The translations under genes and the position numbers were made by a program. The notes below the pieces were generated by a model. The model was not told where the DNA came from and did not search any database. It saw only the letters and a program-made list of their open reading frames with translations. Shown in pieces: positions 52,794 to 61,834 of a stretch of 64,000 nt of DNA (its first letter is position 1; each line of letters begins with the position of its first letter). Source of the stretch: Haloplanus vescus. Lineage in GTDB: Archaea > Halobacteriota > Halobacteria > Halobacteriales > Haloferacaceae. The stretch covers positions 479,742 through 543,741 of the forward strand of contig NZ_FNQT01000001.1 in NCBI RefSeq assembly GCF_900107665.1. The letters are read 5' to 3'.

Positions 52794-55511
52794 TCAGCGC
52801 TCGCCCAATTCGTCGAGGACGCGTGCGTGGAGCGTCTGGGACGCGTCCCCCTCTTCGGCGAGGACGGTGTCGCTCGCGGCGAGCGTCGCCAGTCCGAATG
52901 CGCGGGGCGTCGGCGTCTCGACCGTCTGCTCGACGAGTTCGATGTCGCCGTCCCGAATCTGTCGGACCACCGCCTCAACCCCCTCCGCGTGGAGTTTGTC
53001 CACCACTAGTTCGCGGTCCGTCTCCTCAACGACGGCGAAGTCCTCTAGGTCGTCGACGAAGGGCAGGAGCGTCTCGCTCTCGACTTGCTGGCGGGCGGCC
53101 GACTTCTCTCGACCCTTGTAGTGTTTCAGGATGAGGAGCGAGCGCGCGGCGTTGATGCGGAAGTAGCGCTGCCGGAGGTCGGTGCCCCGGAGCGCCGCCC
53201 GAAGGTCGGCCCGCACGTCGTCCGGGTCGAGGCCACGGAGGAGGCCGGGCACGTCCAGACGGCGATTGAGCGGCAGGGAGAGGGCGAAGCCGTTGTCGGC
53301 GACGGCGACGGTGACCTCCGCGTTCGCTTCGCTCGCGCAGGCGGCGACGAGCAGTCGCGACAAGCCGTCGTTGACCCGTCGTCCGTAGAGAGTGTGGACG
53401 TAGTAGCGACGGCGTGACGCCTCCCGGTCGCGCACCTCCTCGATAGCGATGCGCTCGGGCGTCGAGACGCTCTCGGGGCCGGCGAAGGCGACCTGCTGGT
53501 CGTAGAGGCGCGTCAGCGCCCGCACCGCCCGCTCTGAAAGCGAGGACTCGCGGAGCCACACCCGGAGCGCGGGCGCGCCGTCGGCGTCGAGGCGGGCGAC
53601 CACGTCCCGCTGGAAGACGAGGATTTCGCGGGCGAGGTCGTAAGAGAGGGGGAGGCGTTCGGAGTACCACGAGGGGACGGTCGGGCGCTGGCTCGTCCGG
53701 TCGACGTACACCTTCGACCCCCGGCGGTAGCGGAAGACGAAGCGGTCGCCGCCGATGACGAACACGTCGCCCGGGTCGAGCGTGTCGAGGTAGCTCTCGT
53801 CGAGTTCGCCGACCCACGCCTCGTCGTCCCGGAGGAACACGTCACAGGAGAAGGAGTCGGGGATGGTGCCGACGTTCGTCAGGTAGATGGGGCGGGCGAG
53901 TCGCCCTCGCTTGCCGATCAGCCGCTCGCCCACGTCGAACTCGGGATGGTGGTGCTCGCCGTCCGGCGGGTCGTTCGCGTCTCGCCACACCTTCGGGTAG
54001 ACGTTGCGCTCGGCCAACCCCTCGTAGTCGGCGGTGAGATAGCGAAACAGCGTCTCGAACTGGTCGTCCGAGAAGTCCCGGTAGGGGTAGGCCCGGCGGA
54101 GCGTGGCGCGCACCTCGGCCTCGGGGCGGACGCCATTGATGGCCATCCCGTAGACGTGCTGTGCGGCCACGTCGTAGGCGTTCTCGGGGACGAACACGCG
54201 GTCGACGAACCCGGATTCGGCCGTGCGGACCATCACCGCCCCCTCGACTAGGTCGTCGCGGTCCAGCGCGATGACGCGTCCCTCGACAACCTCGCCAACC
54301 TGGTGACCCGCCCGCCCGACTCGCTGGAGGAGCGCCGCGACGGATTTGGGCGACCCCACCTGCACCACGAGGTCGACGTGTGGCATGTCGACGCCGAGTT
54401 CGAGGCTGGTCGAGGTGGTGACCACGTCGAAATCGCCGCGCTTGAGGCCCGCTTCGACCGCCTGCCGACGGTCGGCGGACAGGCTCCCGTGGTGGCAAGC
54501 GGAGTTCGTGTCGTCGTAGTCGAAGCGCTCGCGGAGCGCCTGAAGCGTCCGCTCGGCGCCGGAGCGCGTGTTCGTGAACACCAGCGTGTTCGTGTGCGTC
54601 TCGACCAACTCGCCCAGTCGGTCGTAGAAACGGTCGCGGACCGTCTCGGTGGCCGTCCCGACCAAGTCGTCGACGGGGCACTCCACCCGCAGGTCGAACT
54701 CACGGGCGAAGCGGGCGTCGACGACTTCGCAGTCGCGCGGGTCGCCGCCCTCGCGCCCGACGAGAAACTTCGCTATCGTCTCGATGGGTTCGACCGTCGC
54801 CGAACAGCCGATTCGGGTCGGCGAGCCGTTCGCGAGCGCCTCCAATCGCTCCAGCGACACCGAGAGGTGCGTGCCGCGCTTGCTCGCGGCGAGGGCGTGA
54901 ATCTCGTCGACGACGACGTACTCGACGGTCCGCAACTTCTCGCGGAACTTCGGGGAGTTGAGCAGGATGGCGAGCGTCTCGGGCGTCGTGTTGAGGATAT
55001 GCGGCGTCTCGGCGAGCATCTGCCGCCGCGTGGCGTCGTCGGTATCGCCGTGGCGGGTGGCGTGGCGCACCTCCGTCGACTCGCCGCGCTCCGCCAGTCG
55101 CTCCCGAATCCCGTCGAGTGGTTCGCTCAGATTCCGGTCGACGTCGTTAGCGAGTGCCTTCAGCGGCGACACGTAGAGACAGTACACCGAGTTATCCAGT
55201 CCGTCGGTACGCTCCCGACGGAACAGCTCGTTGATGATGGCGGTGAAGGCGGCGAGGGTCTTCCCGCTCCCGGTCGGCGCGCAGACGAGGGCGTTTCTCC
55301 CCGCGTGGACGTGCGGAATCGCTTCGCGCTGTGGCGGCGTGAAGAACCCGTCGTTCTCGGGGACGAAGGCGCCGAACTGGTCGACCCACCACTCGCGGAC
55401 GGCCGGGTCGAGCGTCGAGAGCACGTCGGTGTCGACCGCTCGCCCGGGGTCGACGCCCGCGGGCACGTCGATATCTGCCAGCGGGTCGTCTGCGTGAGGC
55501 CCCTCGTCCAT
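52794..55511 (-). CDS. Lhr-type superfamily 2 helicase
   Basis: The 905-residue Lhr-core type enzyme has FTPPQREAIPHVHAGRNALVCAPTGSGKT (residues 78-85 are the P-loop), VVVDEIHAL, SATVEPIETIAK, TNTRSGAERTLQALR, STSLELGVDMPHVDLVVQVGSPKSVAALLQRVGRAGH and the C-terminal winged-helix domain of Lhr. Archaeal Lhr (Hel112) unwinds RNA-DNA hybrids and forked DNA in repair. The ATG at 55511 was chosen over a TTG 27 bases upstream. The gene-free AT-rich stretch lies behind its promoter. Confidence 0.9.
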   Translation of the reverse strand: MDEGPHADDPLADIDVPAGVDPGRAVDTDVLSTLDPAVREWWVDQFGAFVPENDGFFTPPQREAIPHVHAGRNALVCAPTGSGKTLAAFTAIINELFRRERTDGLDNSVYCLYVSPLKALANDVDRNLSEPLDGIRERLAERGESTEVRHATRHGDTDDATRRQMLAETPHILNTTPETLAILLNSPKFREKLRTVEYVVVDEIHALAASKRGTHLSVSLERLEALANGSPTRIGCSATVEPIETIAKFLVGREGGDPRDCEVVDARFAREFDLRVECPVDDLVGTATETVRDRFYDRLGELVETHTNTLVFTNTRSGAERTLQALRERFDYDDTNSACHHGSLSADRRQAVEAGLKRGDFDVVTTSTSLELGVDMPHVDLVVQVGSPKSVAALLQRVGRAGHQVGEVVEGRVIALDRDDLVEGAVMVRTAESGFVDRVFVPENAYDVAAQHVYGMAINGVRPEAEVRATLRRAYPYRDFSDDQFETLFRYLTADYEGLAERNVYPKVWRDANDPPDGEHHHPEFDVGERLIGKRGRLARPIYLTNVGTIPDSFSCDVFLRDDEAWVGELDESYLDTLDPGDVFVIGGDRFVFRYRRGSKVYVDRTSQRPTVPSWYSERLPLSYDLAREILVFQRDVVARLDADGAPALRVWLRESSLSERAVRALTRLYDQQVAFAGPESVSTPERIAIEEVRDREASRRRYYVHTLYGRRVNDGLSRLLVAACASEANAEVTVAVADNGFALSLPLNRRLDVPGLLRGLDPDDVRADLRAALRGTDLRQRYFRINAARSLLILKHYKGREKSAARQQVESETLLPFVDDLEDFAVVEETDRELVVDKLHAEGVEAVVRQIRDGDIELVEQTVETPTPRAFGLATLAASDTVLAEEGDASQTLHARVLDELGER

Positions 55512-55910
55512 CGACTGAGTCTTGTCGCGGACGGGCAAGTGGGTTGTGTCCGGGTATAGAAGTATTGTATTTCAGGTAGTTAAGTAGAAATATATGATAC
55601 CGTATACTAAGGCCGTCTGAGGATATATAATATTCATTCCATTATATCAGAATTTTATTCTAAGTTTGTTTGTATATGGTTTTTATTGGACAATATATGG
55701 CATATAGAGCAAAAGTAAACACATCATGCTCAATCAGAGACTCAGCGTCGACAATAACTAAGGAATATATGACTACTCTAATTCTGATATGTCTGGTTCT
55801 GCGGTAGTCATCACCGCGATTAGGTTCGGCTGTGTGTCGAGGTTCGGGAGCACTCGTCGAGACAGGCGCGCAGCCGTCGTGAGCGATACAGGCTCGAGCC
55901 ACCGAATAAA

Positions 55911-55932
55911 ATAACAACAGTACTGCTGTTAT
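55911..55932. repeat. 22-bp near-palindrome, left copy of pair
   Basis: The element begins ATAACAAC and ends CTGTTAT around a GTAC centre, palindromic except for one pair. A second copy (20 of 22 bases identical) is at 62840-62861. The two bracket the transporter-hydantoinase-carbamoylase-IclR block. It may be an operator or a mobile-element boundary. Confidence 0.6.
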
Positions 55933-56007
55933 TATCTGTCTGTTGAGCGCGATGACGGCCGGTTCGTGCGGTGGCCACGGAAATAGCAGTCGCTCTGTTT
56001 GATATGA

Positions 56008-56316
56008 GAAAACACAGAGAGAGTGGCATCGTTCGGCGAGACACCGCTACTCGTCGCGCTGTCGGTCGCAATCCTCGACAGCAACCGAGACGAAACCGAC
56101 GCTGGCGACAGTTGGCGTTCGCATATGGCAAATCTCGGGCGACAGCCTGTGGTCTGACACAGTCTCCGAGCGGTGGTCGCTGCGCGACGCACCGATGCGA
56201 CACACGACGCAACGAATCGGTTGCTGTACACGACAGGAACCGTGCCGGACGTGTGGGGCGGTAGCCACGTCGTCGACGACGAGACGTACGGACTGCTCGC
56301 ATCGTGGTCAGACTAG
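56008..56316 (+). pseudogene. Possible decayed coding remnant
   Basis: One frame reads like haloarchaeal protein with high GC3: VASFGETPLLVALSVAILDSNRDETDAGDSW, then, after a single TGA at 56155-56157, a stretch ending TGTVPDVWGGSHVVDDETYGLLASWSD and a stop. No start codon with promoter and no family match are recognised. Acidic composition after the stop argues for former coding, but chance cannot be excluded. Confidence 0.25.
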
Positions 56317-56434
56317 TGCGCGAGTCTAGCGGGCCGAAGACCCAGTACTCAGGACTCCGTCTCCGTGGTAGGACTCGACGAGTAGAACTCCGAGAGAAAA
56401 CGGTCCGACGGCGCCCGAATGGGTCGTCGCGAAT

Positions 56435-57790
56435 TCAGTCTGCCGAGGGTGCGCCCGAGTCGTGCAGGTAGTTCGCCGTCTGCTCGTCGAGGTCGAACTT
56501 CCGTAGCACCACGTAGGCCACGAAGCCCACGGGGAGACCTATCATCCACGAGAGGTCCGTCATCACGAGGCTCGCCGCCGAACCGATGAGGACGCTCGCC
56601 ACGGCGGTGACCGAGATGCCCTTGATGAACCAGAACTTCGAGTCACGACTCTTGTCGTACAGTGAGCTGATGGACGTCTCCTCCGCTCGGAAGAGCCAGT
56701 AGTCGGCCAACAGCACGCCGAGCACCGGCCCGAGCGGGATGGAGTAGGTGTTGATGAACAGGAAGTAGATTTCGCCGCCCGAGAACAACACCCAGGGGAA
56801 CGAGGCGACGGATAGAATCCCCGTGATGACGAGGCCGCGTTCCCAGGACACGTCGAGGGCGTCCTGCAGGACGTGCACCGGCGGGACGATGTTGAGCGTG
56901 AGGTTCGACGAAATCTGGGCGGCCAGCACGAATATCAGCATCGCGACGCCGATGAGGGGGTTCGGTGCGACCTCCATAATCGCGTAGACGGGGTTGGCCG
57001 TGTCCGTCGAGATGCCGAAGATGAGGCCGACCAGCGCCATATACATCATCGCTGGCGCGATGCCGAGCATATGGCCCCAGATGTGGTTACCCAAGCCGCG
57101 TTTCTTCTCCAAGTGACGGCTGATGTCGGCCGCGTTGAGTGCGCCGGTGAGCGCAGTCCCGACGTGAGCGGCGACGATGGTGAAAAACGGCAGTCCCCAC
57201 GTCCCCGAGAAGGAAACCGACTCCGTTGCCAGCCCTTGCGTCGAAACGATTACGTACACCGTGTAGGCGAGGAGCACGATAATCACGCCGGCCGCCAGCG
57301 AGTCGAACCACTTGATCGACGTGATGCCACCCCACGCGAGGCCGATGTTCAGTATCGTGAACACGACGAAGTACGTCGGAACGTGGCCGAATCCCCACAG
57401 CGTCGTGGTGATACTGTTGATAGCCAGCGCCCCGATCCAGTTCCCGATGCCCAGCCAGCCGATGGCCGGAACGACGCGAATGACGTTCGGGATGATGGAA
57501 CCGCGAATCCCGAACGCGGCGCGGGACTGAGTGACGAACGGAATCCCCTTCTTGTACCCCCACATCCCGTTGACCACGAAGAAGATGGCCGACGTCGTGG
57601 CGCCGATGGCCATCGCGACCGCCGCCTGAAAGAGGTTGAGCGGTCCCTGCGGATGCACGGCGAAAAACGCCGTCGCGAACCCCTGGACGATGATGAACGA
57701 CGCCCACCAGACGGGCACGTAGTGGGAGAGACTCATCGAGCGTTGGTCGTCTGCAATCGGTTCTAGCCCTTCTGCACTTGTCTCTGTCAT
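56435..57790 (-). CDS. NCS1 nucleobase/hydantoin:cation symporter
   Basis: The 451-residue membrane protein has about 12 helices with NCS1 (PurCyt_perm) features: HYVPVWWASFIIVQGFATAFF, SRAAFGIRGSIIPNVIRVVPAIGWLGIGNWIGALAINSI, and TGALNAADISRHLEKKRG. NCS1 proteins import cytosine, uracil, allantoin or hydantoins with sodium or protons. Its position divergent from a hydantoinase strongly suggests a cyclic amide substrate. No second component is needed. The element at 55911 lies behind its 3' end. Confidence 0.92.
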   Translation of the reverse strand: MTETSAEGLEPIADDQRSMSLSHYVPVWWASFIIVQGFATAFFAVHPQGPLNLFQAAVAMAIGATTSAIFFVVNGMWGYKKGIPFVTQSRAAFGIRGSIIPNVIRVVPAIGWLGIGNWIGALAINSITTTLWGFGHVPTYFVVFTILNIGLAWGGITSIKWFDSLAAGVIIVLLAYTVYVIVSTQGLATESVSFSGTWGLPFFTIVAAHVGTALTGALNAADISRHLEKKRGLGNHIWGHMLGIAPAMMYMALVGLIFGISTDTANPVYAIMEVAPNPLIGVAMLIFVLAAQISSNLTLNIVPPVHVLQDALDVSWERGLVITGILSVASFPWVLFSGGEIYFLFINTYSIPLGPVLGVLLADYWLFRAEETSISSLYDKSRDSKFWFIKGISVTAVASVLIGSAASLVMTDLSWMIGLPVGFVAYVVLRKFDLDEQTANYLHDSGAPSAD

Positions 57791-58026
57791 AGCTGGTCTT
57801 CCATGTTACGCTACCGCACGCACAGCGTCGTATTGGGGGTTAAAATAATTTTTGGTAATATAAACGTATTGAGGGGTCGTCGTGACTATAGTTCACAGCC
57901 ATATTCACGCAGAAGTCAGTTCGTCCACGGTAGCGACATCGCACCGTCGTTGATGGAGTCGCATCCAGCGGTCGGGGCCGAACCGACGGAAACACTTTAA
58001 TAATCATCATACAGAAATCACGACAG
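57791..58026. promoter_or_regulatory. Divergent promoter region of transporter and hydantoinase
   Basis: 236 bases between the two start codons. TTTAATAA at 57996-58003 lies 24-31 nt before the hydantoinase ATG (leaderless). AT-rich TTTTTGGTAATATAAA-like strings near 57840-57860 probably serve the transporter. No copy of the 22-bp palindrome is seen here. Confidence 0.6.
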
Positions 58027-59403
58027 ATGACCGTAGATACTATCATCGAGGGCGGAAGGGTCGTCTCCGGCGACCAGTCGTTCGAGGGTGCAGTCGCTAT
58101 CGACGACGGGACCATCGTCGGACTCGGCGACCGGGACCGCCTCCCCGACGCGGAGCGAACCATCGACGCGAGCGGGAAAGTCGTGATGCCCGGCATCATC
58201 GACCCGCACGTCCACATCGACGACCACGTCTCCATCGACACCTACGAGACGGCGACGAAGGCGGCGGCGCTGGGTGGCGTAACGACCGTCATCGACTTCG
58301 CGTGGCAAGCGTACGACGGCGAGGGCAGCGCCTGGGACGAGAACGGGACCCTGATGGAAGGCATCGAGCGCAAGCGCGACAAGGCGACCGATGCGCTGGT
58401 CGACTACAGCTTCCACGGCGGCATCCTCCGCGAGGGCGACGACCTGTTCGACGAGATGGAGGACGTGGTCGACGCCGGCGTCACCTCGTTCAAGATGTAC
58501 ACCGCCTACGACTTCGGCCTCTCGAACGGGTACATCCATCGCGTGCTCGAGGAACTGAGCGAACTCGGCGCGGTGGGCGTCGGGCATACCGAAGAGGACA
58601 CGGTCTGCGAGCAAGTGACCGCCGACCTCCGCGAGGAGGGGCACGGACCGAGCGTCTATCCCCAGTCTCGCCCGGACTACACGGAAGCGATGGCCGCCGA
58701 CAACGTCGCGCGCATGGCCCGCGAACTCGACGCGAAGTACTACGGCATTCACACCTCGTGTCGGAAATCCGCGGAAGCCATCGAGCGACATCAAGCGGAC
58801 GGGAGCACGATTCGCGGCGAAACCTGCACCCACTACACGAGTCTGACGGGTGACCTCCACGAGGAGATGGGGAACCTCCCGCGAATCGCCCCGCCCTTGC
58901 GAACAGAGGACGACATCGAAGCGCTGTTCGACGCGCTCACGTCAGACGTACTGAGCGTCGTCTCGACCGACCACGTCGCCCAGAAGCGCCGGAAGAAGGA
59001 GGAGAGCAACTGGTGGGAGGGACCGTTCGGAGCGAACGGCCTACAGGTGAGCCTGCCCGTCTTCCACGACGAAGCCGTCAACGAGCGCGGACTGTCCTAT
59101 CGGTTCCTCTCGCAGGTCATGAGTCGGAATCCGGCGGAGACGTTCGGACTGCCCCAGAAGGGGACGCTCGAACCCGGGACCGACGCCGATATCGTCGTGT
59201 TCGACCCCGACGTGGAGCAGACGATTTCCGCCGCGAACAACGCGTCGAACGCGGACTACTCGATTTACGAGGGACGGTCGGTCCGCGGCGCCGTCGACAC
59301 GACAATCGTTCGCGGCGAGGTGGTCGCACGTGACGGAGCAGTCGTCGGCAACCCGGGCCACGGCGCCTTCGTCGAGCGCGAACTCCCCGACTGGTCGAAC
59401 TGA
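58027..59403 (+). CDS. hydA: Dihydropyrimidinase/hydantoinase family amidohydrolase
   Basis: The 458-residue cyclic amidohydrolase opens five- or six-membered imide rings (dihydropyrimidine, hydantoin or allantoin). The metal ligands are visible: DPHVHID (HxH), the carboxylated lysine in SFKMYTAYD, histidines in VGHTEED and IHTSCR, and STDHVAQ with the aspartate. RNPAETFGLPQKGTLEPGTDADIVVFDP is the conserved C-terminal edge. With the M20 carbamoylase downstream and the NCS1 transporter, it fits a hydantoin or ureide pathway; the substrate cannot be named. Confidence 0.92.
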   Translation: MTVDTIIEGGRVVSGDQSFEGAVAIDDGTIVGLGDRDRLPDAERTIDASGKVVMPGIIDPHVHIDDHVSIDTYETATKAAALGGVTTVIDFAWQAYDGEGSAWDENGTLMEGIERKRDKATDALVDYSFHGGILREGDDLFDEMEDVVDAGVTSFKMYTAYDFGLSNGYIHRVLEELSELGAVGVGHTEEDTVCEQVTADLREEGHGPSVYPQSRPDYTEAMAADNVARMARELDAKYYGIHTSCRKSAEAIERHQADGSTIRGETCTHYTSLTGDLHEEMGNLPRIAPPLRTEDDIEALFDALTSDVLSVVSTDHVAQKRRKKEESNWWEGPFGANGLQVSLPVFHDEAVNERGLSYRFLSQVMSRNPAETFGLPQKGTLEPGTDADIVVFDPDVEQTISAANNASNADYSIYEGRSVRGAVDTTIVRGEVVARDGAVVGNPGHGAFVERELPDWSN

Positions 59404-59471
59404 GGTCGTGGTCTGCTAACGGTACCCGAACATTTTTCGTGGGTCATTAACAATTCCCAAGCGGATTTCAG

Positions 59472-59894
59472 ATGTATCAGAAAATCCTCGTCCCCACAGA
59501 CGGGAGTGACTGTGCAACGAACGCCGCAGCGGAGGCCGTCTCGGTGGCCGCTCAGTTCGACGCCGAGGTCCACGCCCTGTACGCCGTGGACGTTCGAATC
59601 AGCCGGCCGAACGCCGAAGTGGAAACCTACCGGGAGGAGATGCGAGCCGAGGGCGAGGGCGCCATCGGCGAGGTGGAGCAGTTGGCGGGGAGAGAAGGCG
59701 TGGAGTACGTCTCCGACATTCGAGTCGGCGACCCGCGCGACGTCGTGACCGAGTACGCCGACGACGCGGACATCGACCTCATCGTGATGGGCACGCACGG
59801 GCGACGGGGTATCGAGCGGATGGTCCTCGGGAGCATCACCGAGGGAGTCGTTCGGATGTCCGACGTGCCGGTGCTGACCGTCCCACGGTCCTGA
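59472..59894 (+). CDS. Universal stress protein UspA family
   Basis: The 140-residue cytosolic protein starts MYQKILVPTDGSDCATNAAAEAV and ends with the ATP-binding GTHGRRGIERMVLGSITEGVVRMSDVPVLTV motif (GxxGxxG(9x)GS pattern). These proteins bind ATP and are induced by stress; haloarchaea have many. Its place inside the ureide cluster may mean co-regulation, but the promoter spacing (59 bases after hydA) allows independent transcription. Confidence 0.93.
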   Translation: MYQKILVPTDGSDCATNAAAEAVSVAAQFDAEVHALYAVDVRISRPNAEVETYREEMRAEGEGAIGEVEQLAGREGVEYVSDIRVGDPRDVVTEYADDADIDLIVMGTHGRRGIERMVLGSITEGVVRMSDVPVLTVPRS

Positions 59895-59958
59895 CACGCC
59901 GCGGAGACGGTGCGCCACGGGTCTAGACGGAACTTTTATTCCGAGTGCAGTCGACGGC

Positions 59959-60381
59959 GTGTGTGTGACGCAGTTAGAATTCGATATCGAGGGAGAGGTG
60001 TTCGTAGCCGACCTCCTCGAGGACGAAGCACCAGAATCGGTCGCAGCGCTGCGGGACTTCCTCCCGCTGGAATCAGAGCTCATGCACGTTCGCTGGAGTG
60101 GCCACGCGACGTGGGTCAACATCGACGAAATCGACCTGCCGGAGATTCCGCGCGAGAACCACACGGTCTACCCGTCACGGGGAGACATCCTCCTCTATCC
60201 GGGCTACCGGAACGAGCAGGAACTCCTCGTCCCCTGTGGGCCGACGTGTTTCAAGAGTCCGGCCGGCGAACTCGCCGGCAACCACGTCGCGACGCTCGAC
60301 GCGTCGCGCGAGGAGCTCGCCCGAATCGAAGAGGAGACGCTCCAGACGGGTGTGAAAGACATCGTCGTCAGAGAAGCGTAA
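59959..60381 (+). CDS. DUF3830 family protein
   Basis: The 140-residue cyclophilin-like protein has LEFDIEGEVFVADLLEDEAPESVAALRDFLPLESELMHVRWSGHATWV, then NHTVYPSRGDILLYPGYRNEQELLVPCGPTCFKSPAGELAGNHVATL, matching DUF3830. Members often sit beside hydantoinase and allantoate amidohydrolase genes, as here. The function is unknown. A TTTTATT box at 59934-59940 supports leaderless GTG starts at 59959 or 59965. Confidence 0.85.
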   Translation: MCVTQLEFDIEGEVFVADLLEDEAPESVAALRDFLPLESELMHVRWSGHATWVNIDEIDLPEIPRENHTVYPSRGDILLYPGYRNEQELLVPCGPTCFKSPAGELAGNHVATLDASREELARIEEETLQTGVKDIVVREA

Positions 60382-60498
60382 CGAACCCCGACGACGGACT
60401 CCATTCTTTCGCACAATCTCGACGCGCATAGTCACACCAGCGTCGCGCCGTCGTGGCTCCGATAGTTTCAAACCAGAGCCGGTGTAACGAGTATCGGC

Positions 60499-61773
60499 AT
60501 GAGCGTGGCAGAGCGAGTCTATCAACAGGTCAGTCAGCAGCGTCTCAAAGACGACATCACGACGAACGCAGCGTTCGGCGAGATTCCGACCAAACAGGGC
60601 CGAGGACGGACCGTGCTGACCGGCACGGAGGCGAATCGGAAGGCACGAGAGTTCCTGGTCGACCGGATGGAGGCGGCGGGCCTGGACGTCCGTGTCGACG
60701 CCGTGGGGAACATCGCGGGGCGGTGGGTTCCCGAAAGCGCCGACCCGACGCTGCCGCCAGTCGCCTGTGGCAGCCACATCGACTCTGTCCCAGAGGGGGG
60801 TATCTTCGACGGCGTACTCGGCGTCTACAGCGCGCTCGAAGCGGTTCGAGCGCTGCAAGCGGTCGACGCGGACATCGAGCGACCCATCGAAGTCGTCTGC
60901 TTCACGGAGGAGGAAGGGGCTCGCTTCTCCAACGGCGTCCTCGGGTCGTCGGTGGCGAGCGGCCAGCGGACGATAGCGGATGCGCTGGCACTCGAAGACG
61001 ACGACGGGGTGACACTCGAAGCGGCGTTGTCCGACATCGGGTTTCGGGGGTCGGGACGACTGCACGCGAACGAGTGGGACTCGTGGCTCGAACTCCACGT
61101 CGAACAGGGGGAGCGACTGCAAGACGCGAACGCCGCGGTGGGTCTCGTCTCGGCGATCACCGGCACGATTCGATGCGAAATCGAAATCGAGGGTGAGGCC
61201 GACCACTCGGGCAGTACGTCGATGGCAGAGCGGACGGACGCGCTGGCGGCGGCGAGCGAACTCGTCCTGGAAGTCGAGAGCGCGACGCAGGACGCTGTCG
61301 CCGAGAACGGTGAGGCTGTCGTCGGGACCGTCGGCAAACTCGACGTCTCGCCCAACGCCATCAACGTCGTTCCGGGGCGTGCCGAACTGGGCGTCGACGT
61401 TCGCGACATCCGATACGGCCCCATGGAGCGAATCGTCGGCCGCGTTCGGGACTGTCTCGAGACGCTGGAGGCCGAACGCGGGGTCGACACCGCGTTCGAG
61501 CGACCGTACGACATCGCGCCCAGTCAGATGAGCGAACGCTGTACGGCGGCGCTGCGGGACGCGGCAGCGACGATAGACGCCACCACGCTCGACCTCCATT
61601 CGGGGGCCGGCCACGACACGATGCACATCGCGAGCGTCACCGATACGGGACTGCTGTTCGCCCCCTCCCACGGCGGCTTTTCCCACAGTCCGCGAGAGTG
61701 GACGGACTGGGAGAGCTGCGCGACGGCGACGAGGGTGCTGACGGCAGGTGTCGCGAACCTGGCGAGTCGATAA
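60499..61773 (+). CDS. M20-family N-carbamoyl amino acid/allantoate amidohydrolase
   Basis: The 424-residue zinc hydrolase has CGSHIDSVPEGGIFDGVLGV (metal ligands), CFTEEEGARFSNG, ELHVEQGERLQ, ADHSGSTSM and the final FAPSHGGFSHSPREWT, typical of HyuC/AllC enzymes. It removes the carbamoyl group from N-carbamoyl amino acids or allantoate, the step after hydantoinase. Together with the hydantoinase it converts a ring compound into an amino acid plus CO2 and ammonia. Confidence 0.93.
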   Translation: MSVAERVYQQVSQQRLKDDITTNAAFGEIPTKQGRGRTVLTGTEANRKAREFLVDRMEAAGLDVRVDAVGNIAGRWVPESADPTLPPVACGSHIDSVPEGGIFDGVLGVYSALEAVRALQAVDADIERPIEVVCFTEEEGARFSNGVLGSSVASGQRTIADALALEDDDGVTLEAALSDIGFRGSGRLHANEWDSWLELHVEQGERLQDANAAVGLVSAITGTIRCEIEIEGEADHSGSTSMAERTDALAAASELVLEVESATQDAVAENGEAVVGTVGKLDVSPNAINVVPGRAELGVDVRDIRYGPMERIVGRVRDCLETLEAERGVDTAFERPYDIAPSQMSERCTAALRDAAATIDATTLDLHSGAGHDTMHIASVTDTGLLFAPSHGGFSHSPREWTDWESCATATRVLTAGVANLASR

Positions 61774-61834
61774 TCGCGCTGACCCACGCTCATCGGCCCG
61801 AAGCGGTTCGTACACTTCGAACGCGAGAGAACGC

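Larger units (their letters stand above)
55512..56434. other. Gene-free stretch, AT-rich in its first 300 bases
   Basis: The part nearest the helicase (about 55555-55800) is strongly AT-rich, with many short TATA-like strings and no convincing frame. The rest returns to normal GC. It holds the near-palindromic element at 55911 and a possible protein remnant at 56008-56316. I see no RNA gene and no transposon ends. A replication origin is not supported: no orc/cdc6 gene or repeated origin boxes are visible. Confidence 0.5.

Noticed and set aside
49415..52978. A 1187-residue open frame on the minus strand across the Dna2-like gene.
   Set aside because: Covered by the nuclease-helicase with clear motifs on the plus strand; the antisense product is Val/Arg/Asp repeats without any fold.
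55555..55800. The AT-rich stretch as a replication origin.
   Set aside because: No orc1/cdc6 gene, no repeated origin recognition boxes and no large inverted repeat are visible in the window.
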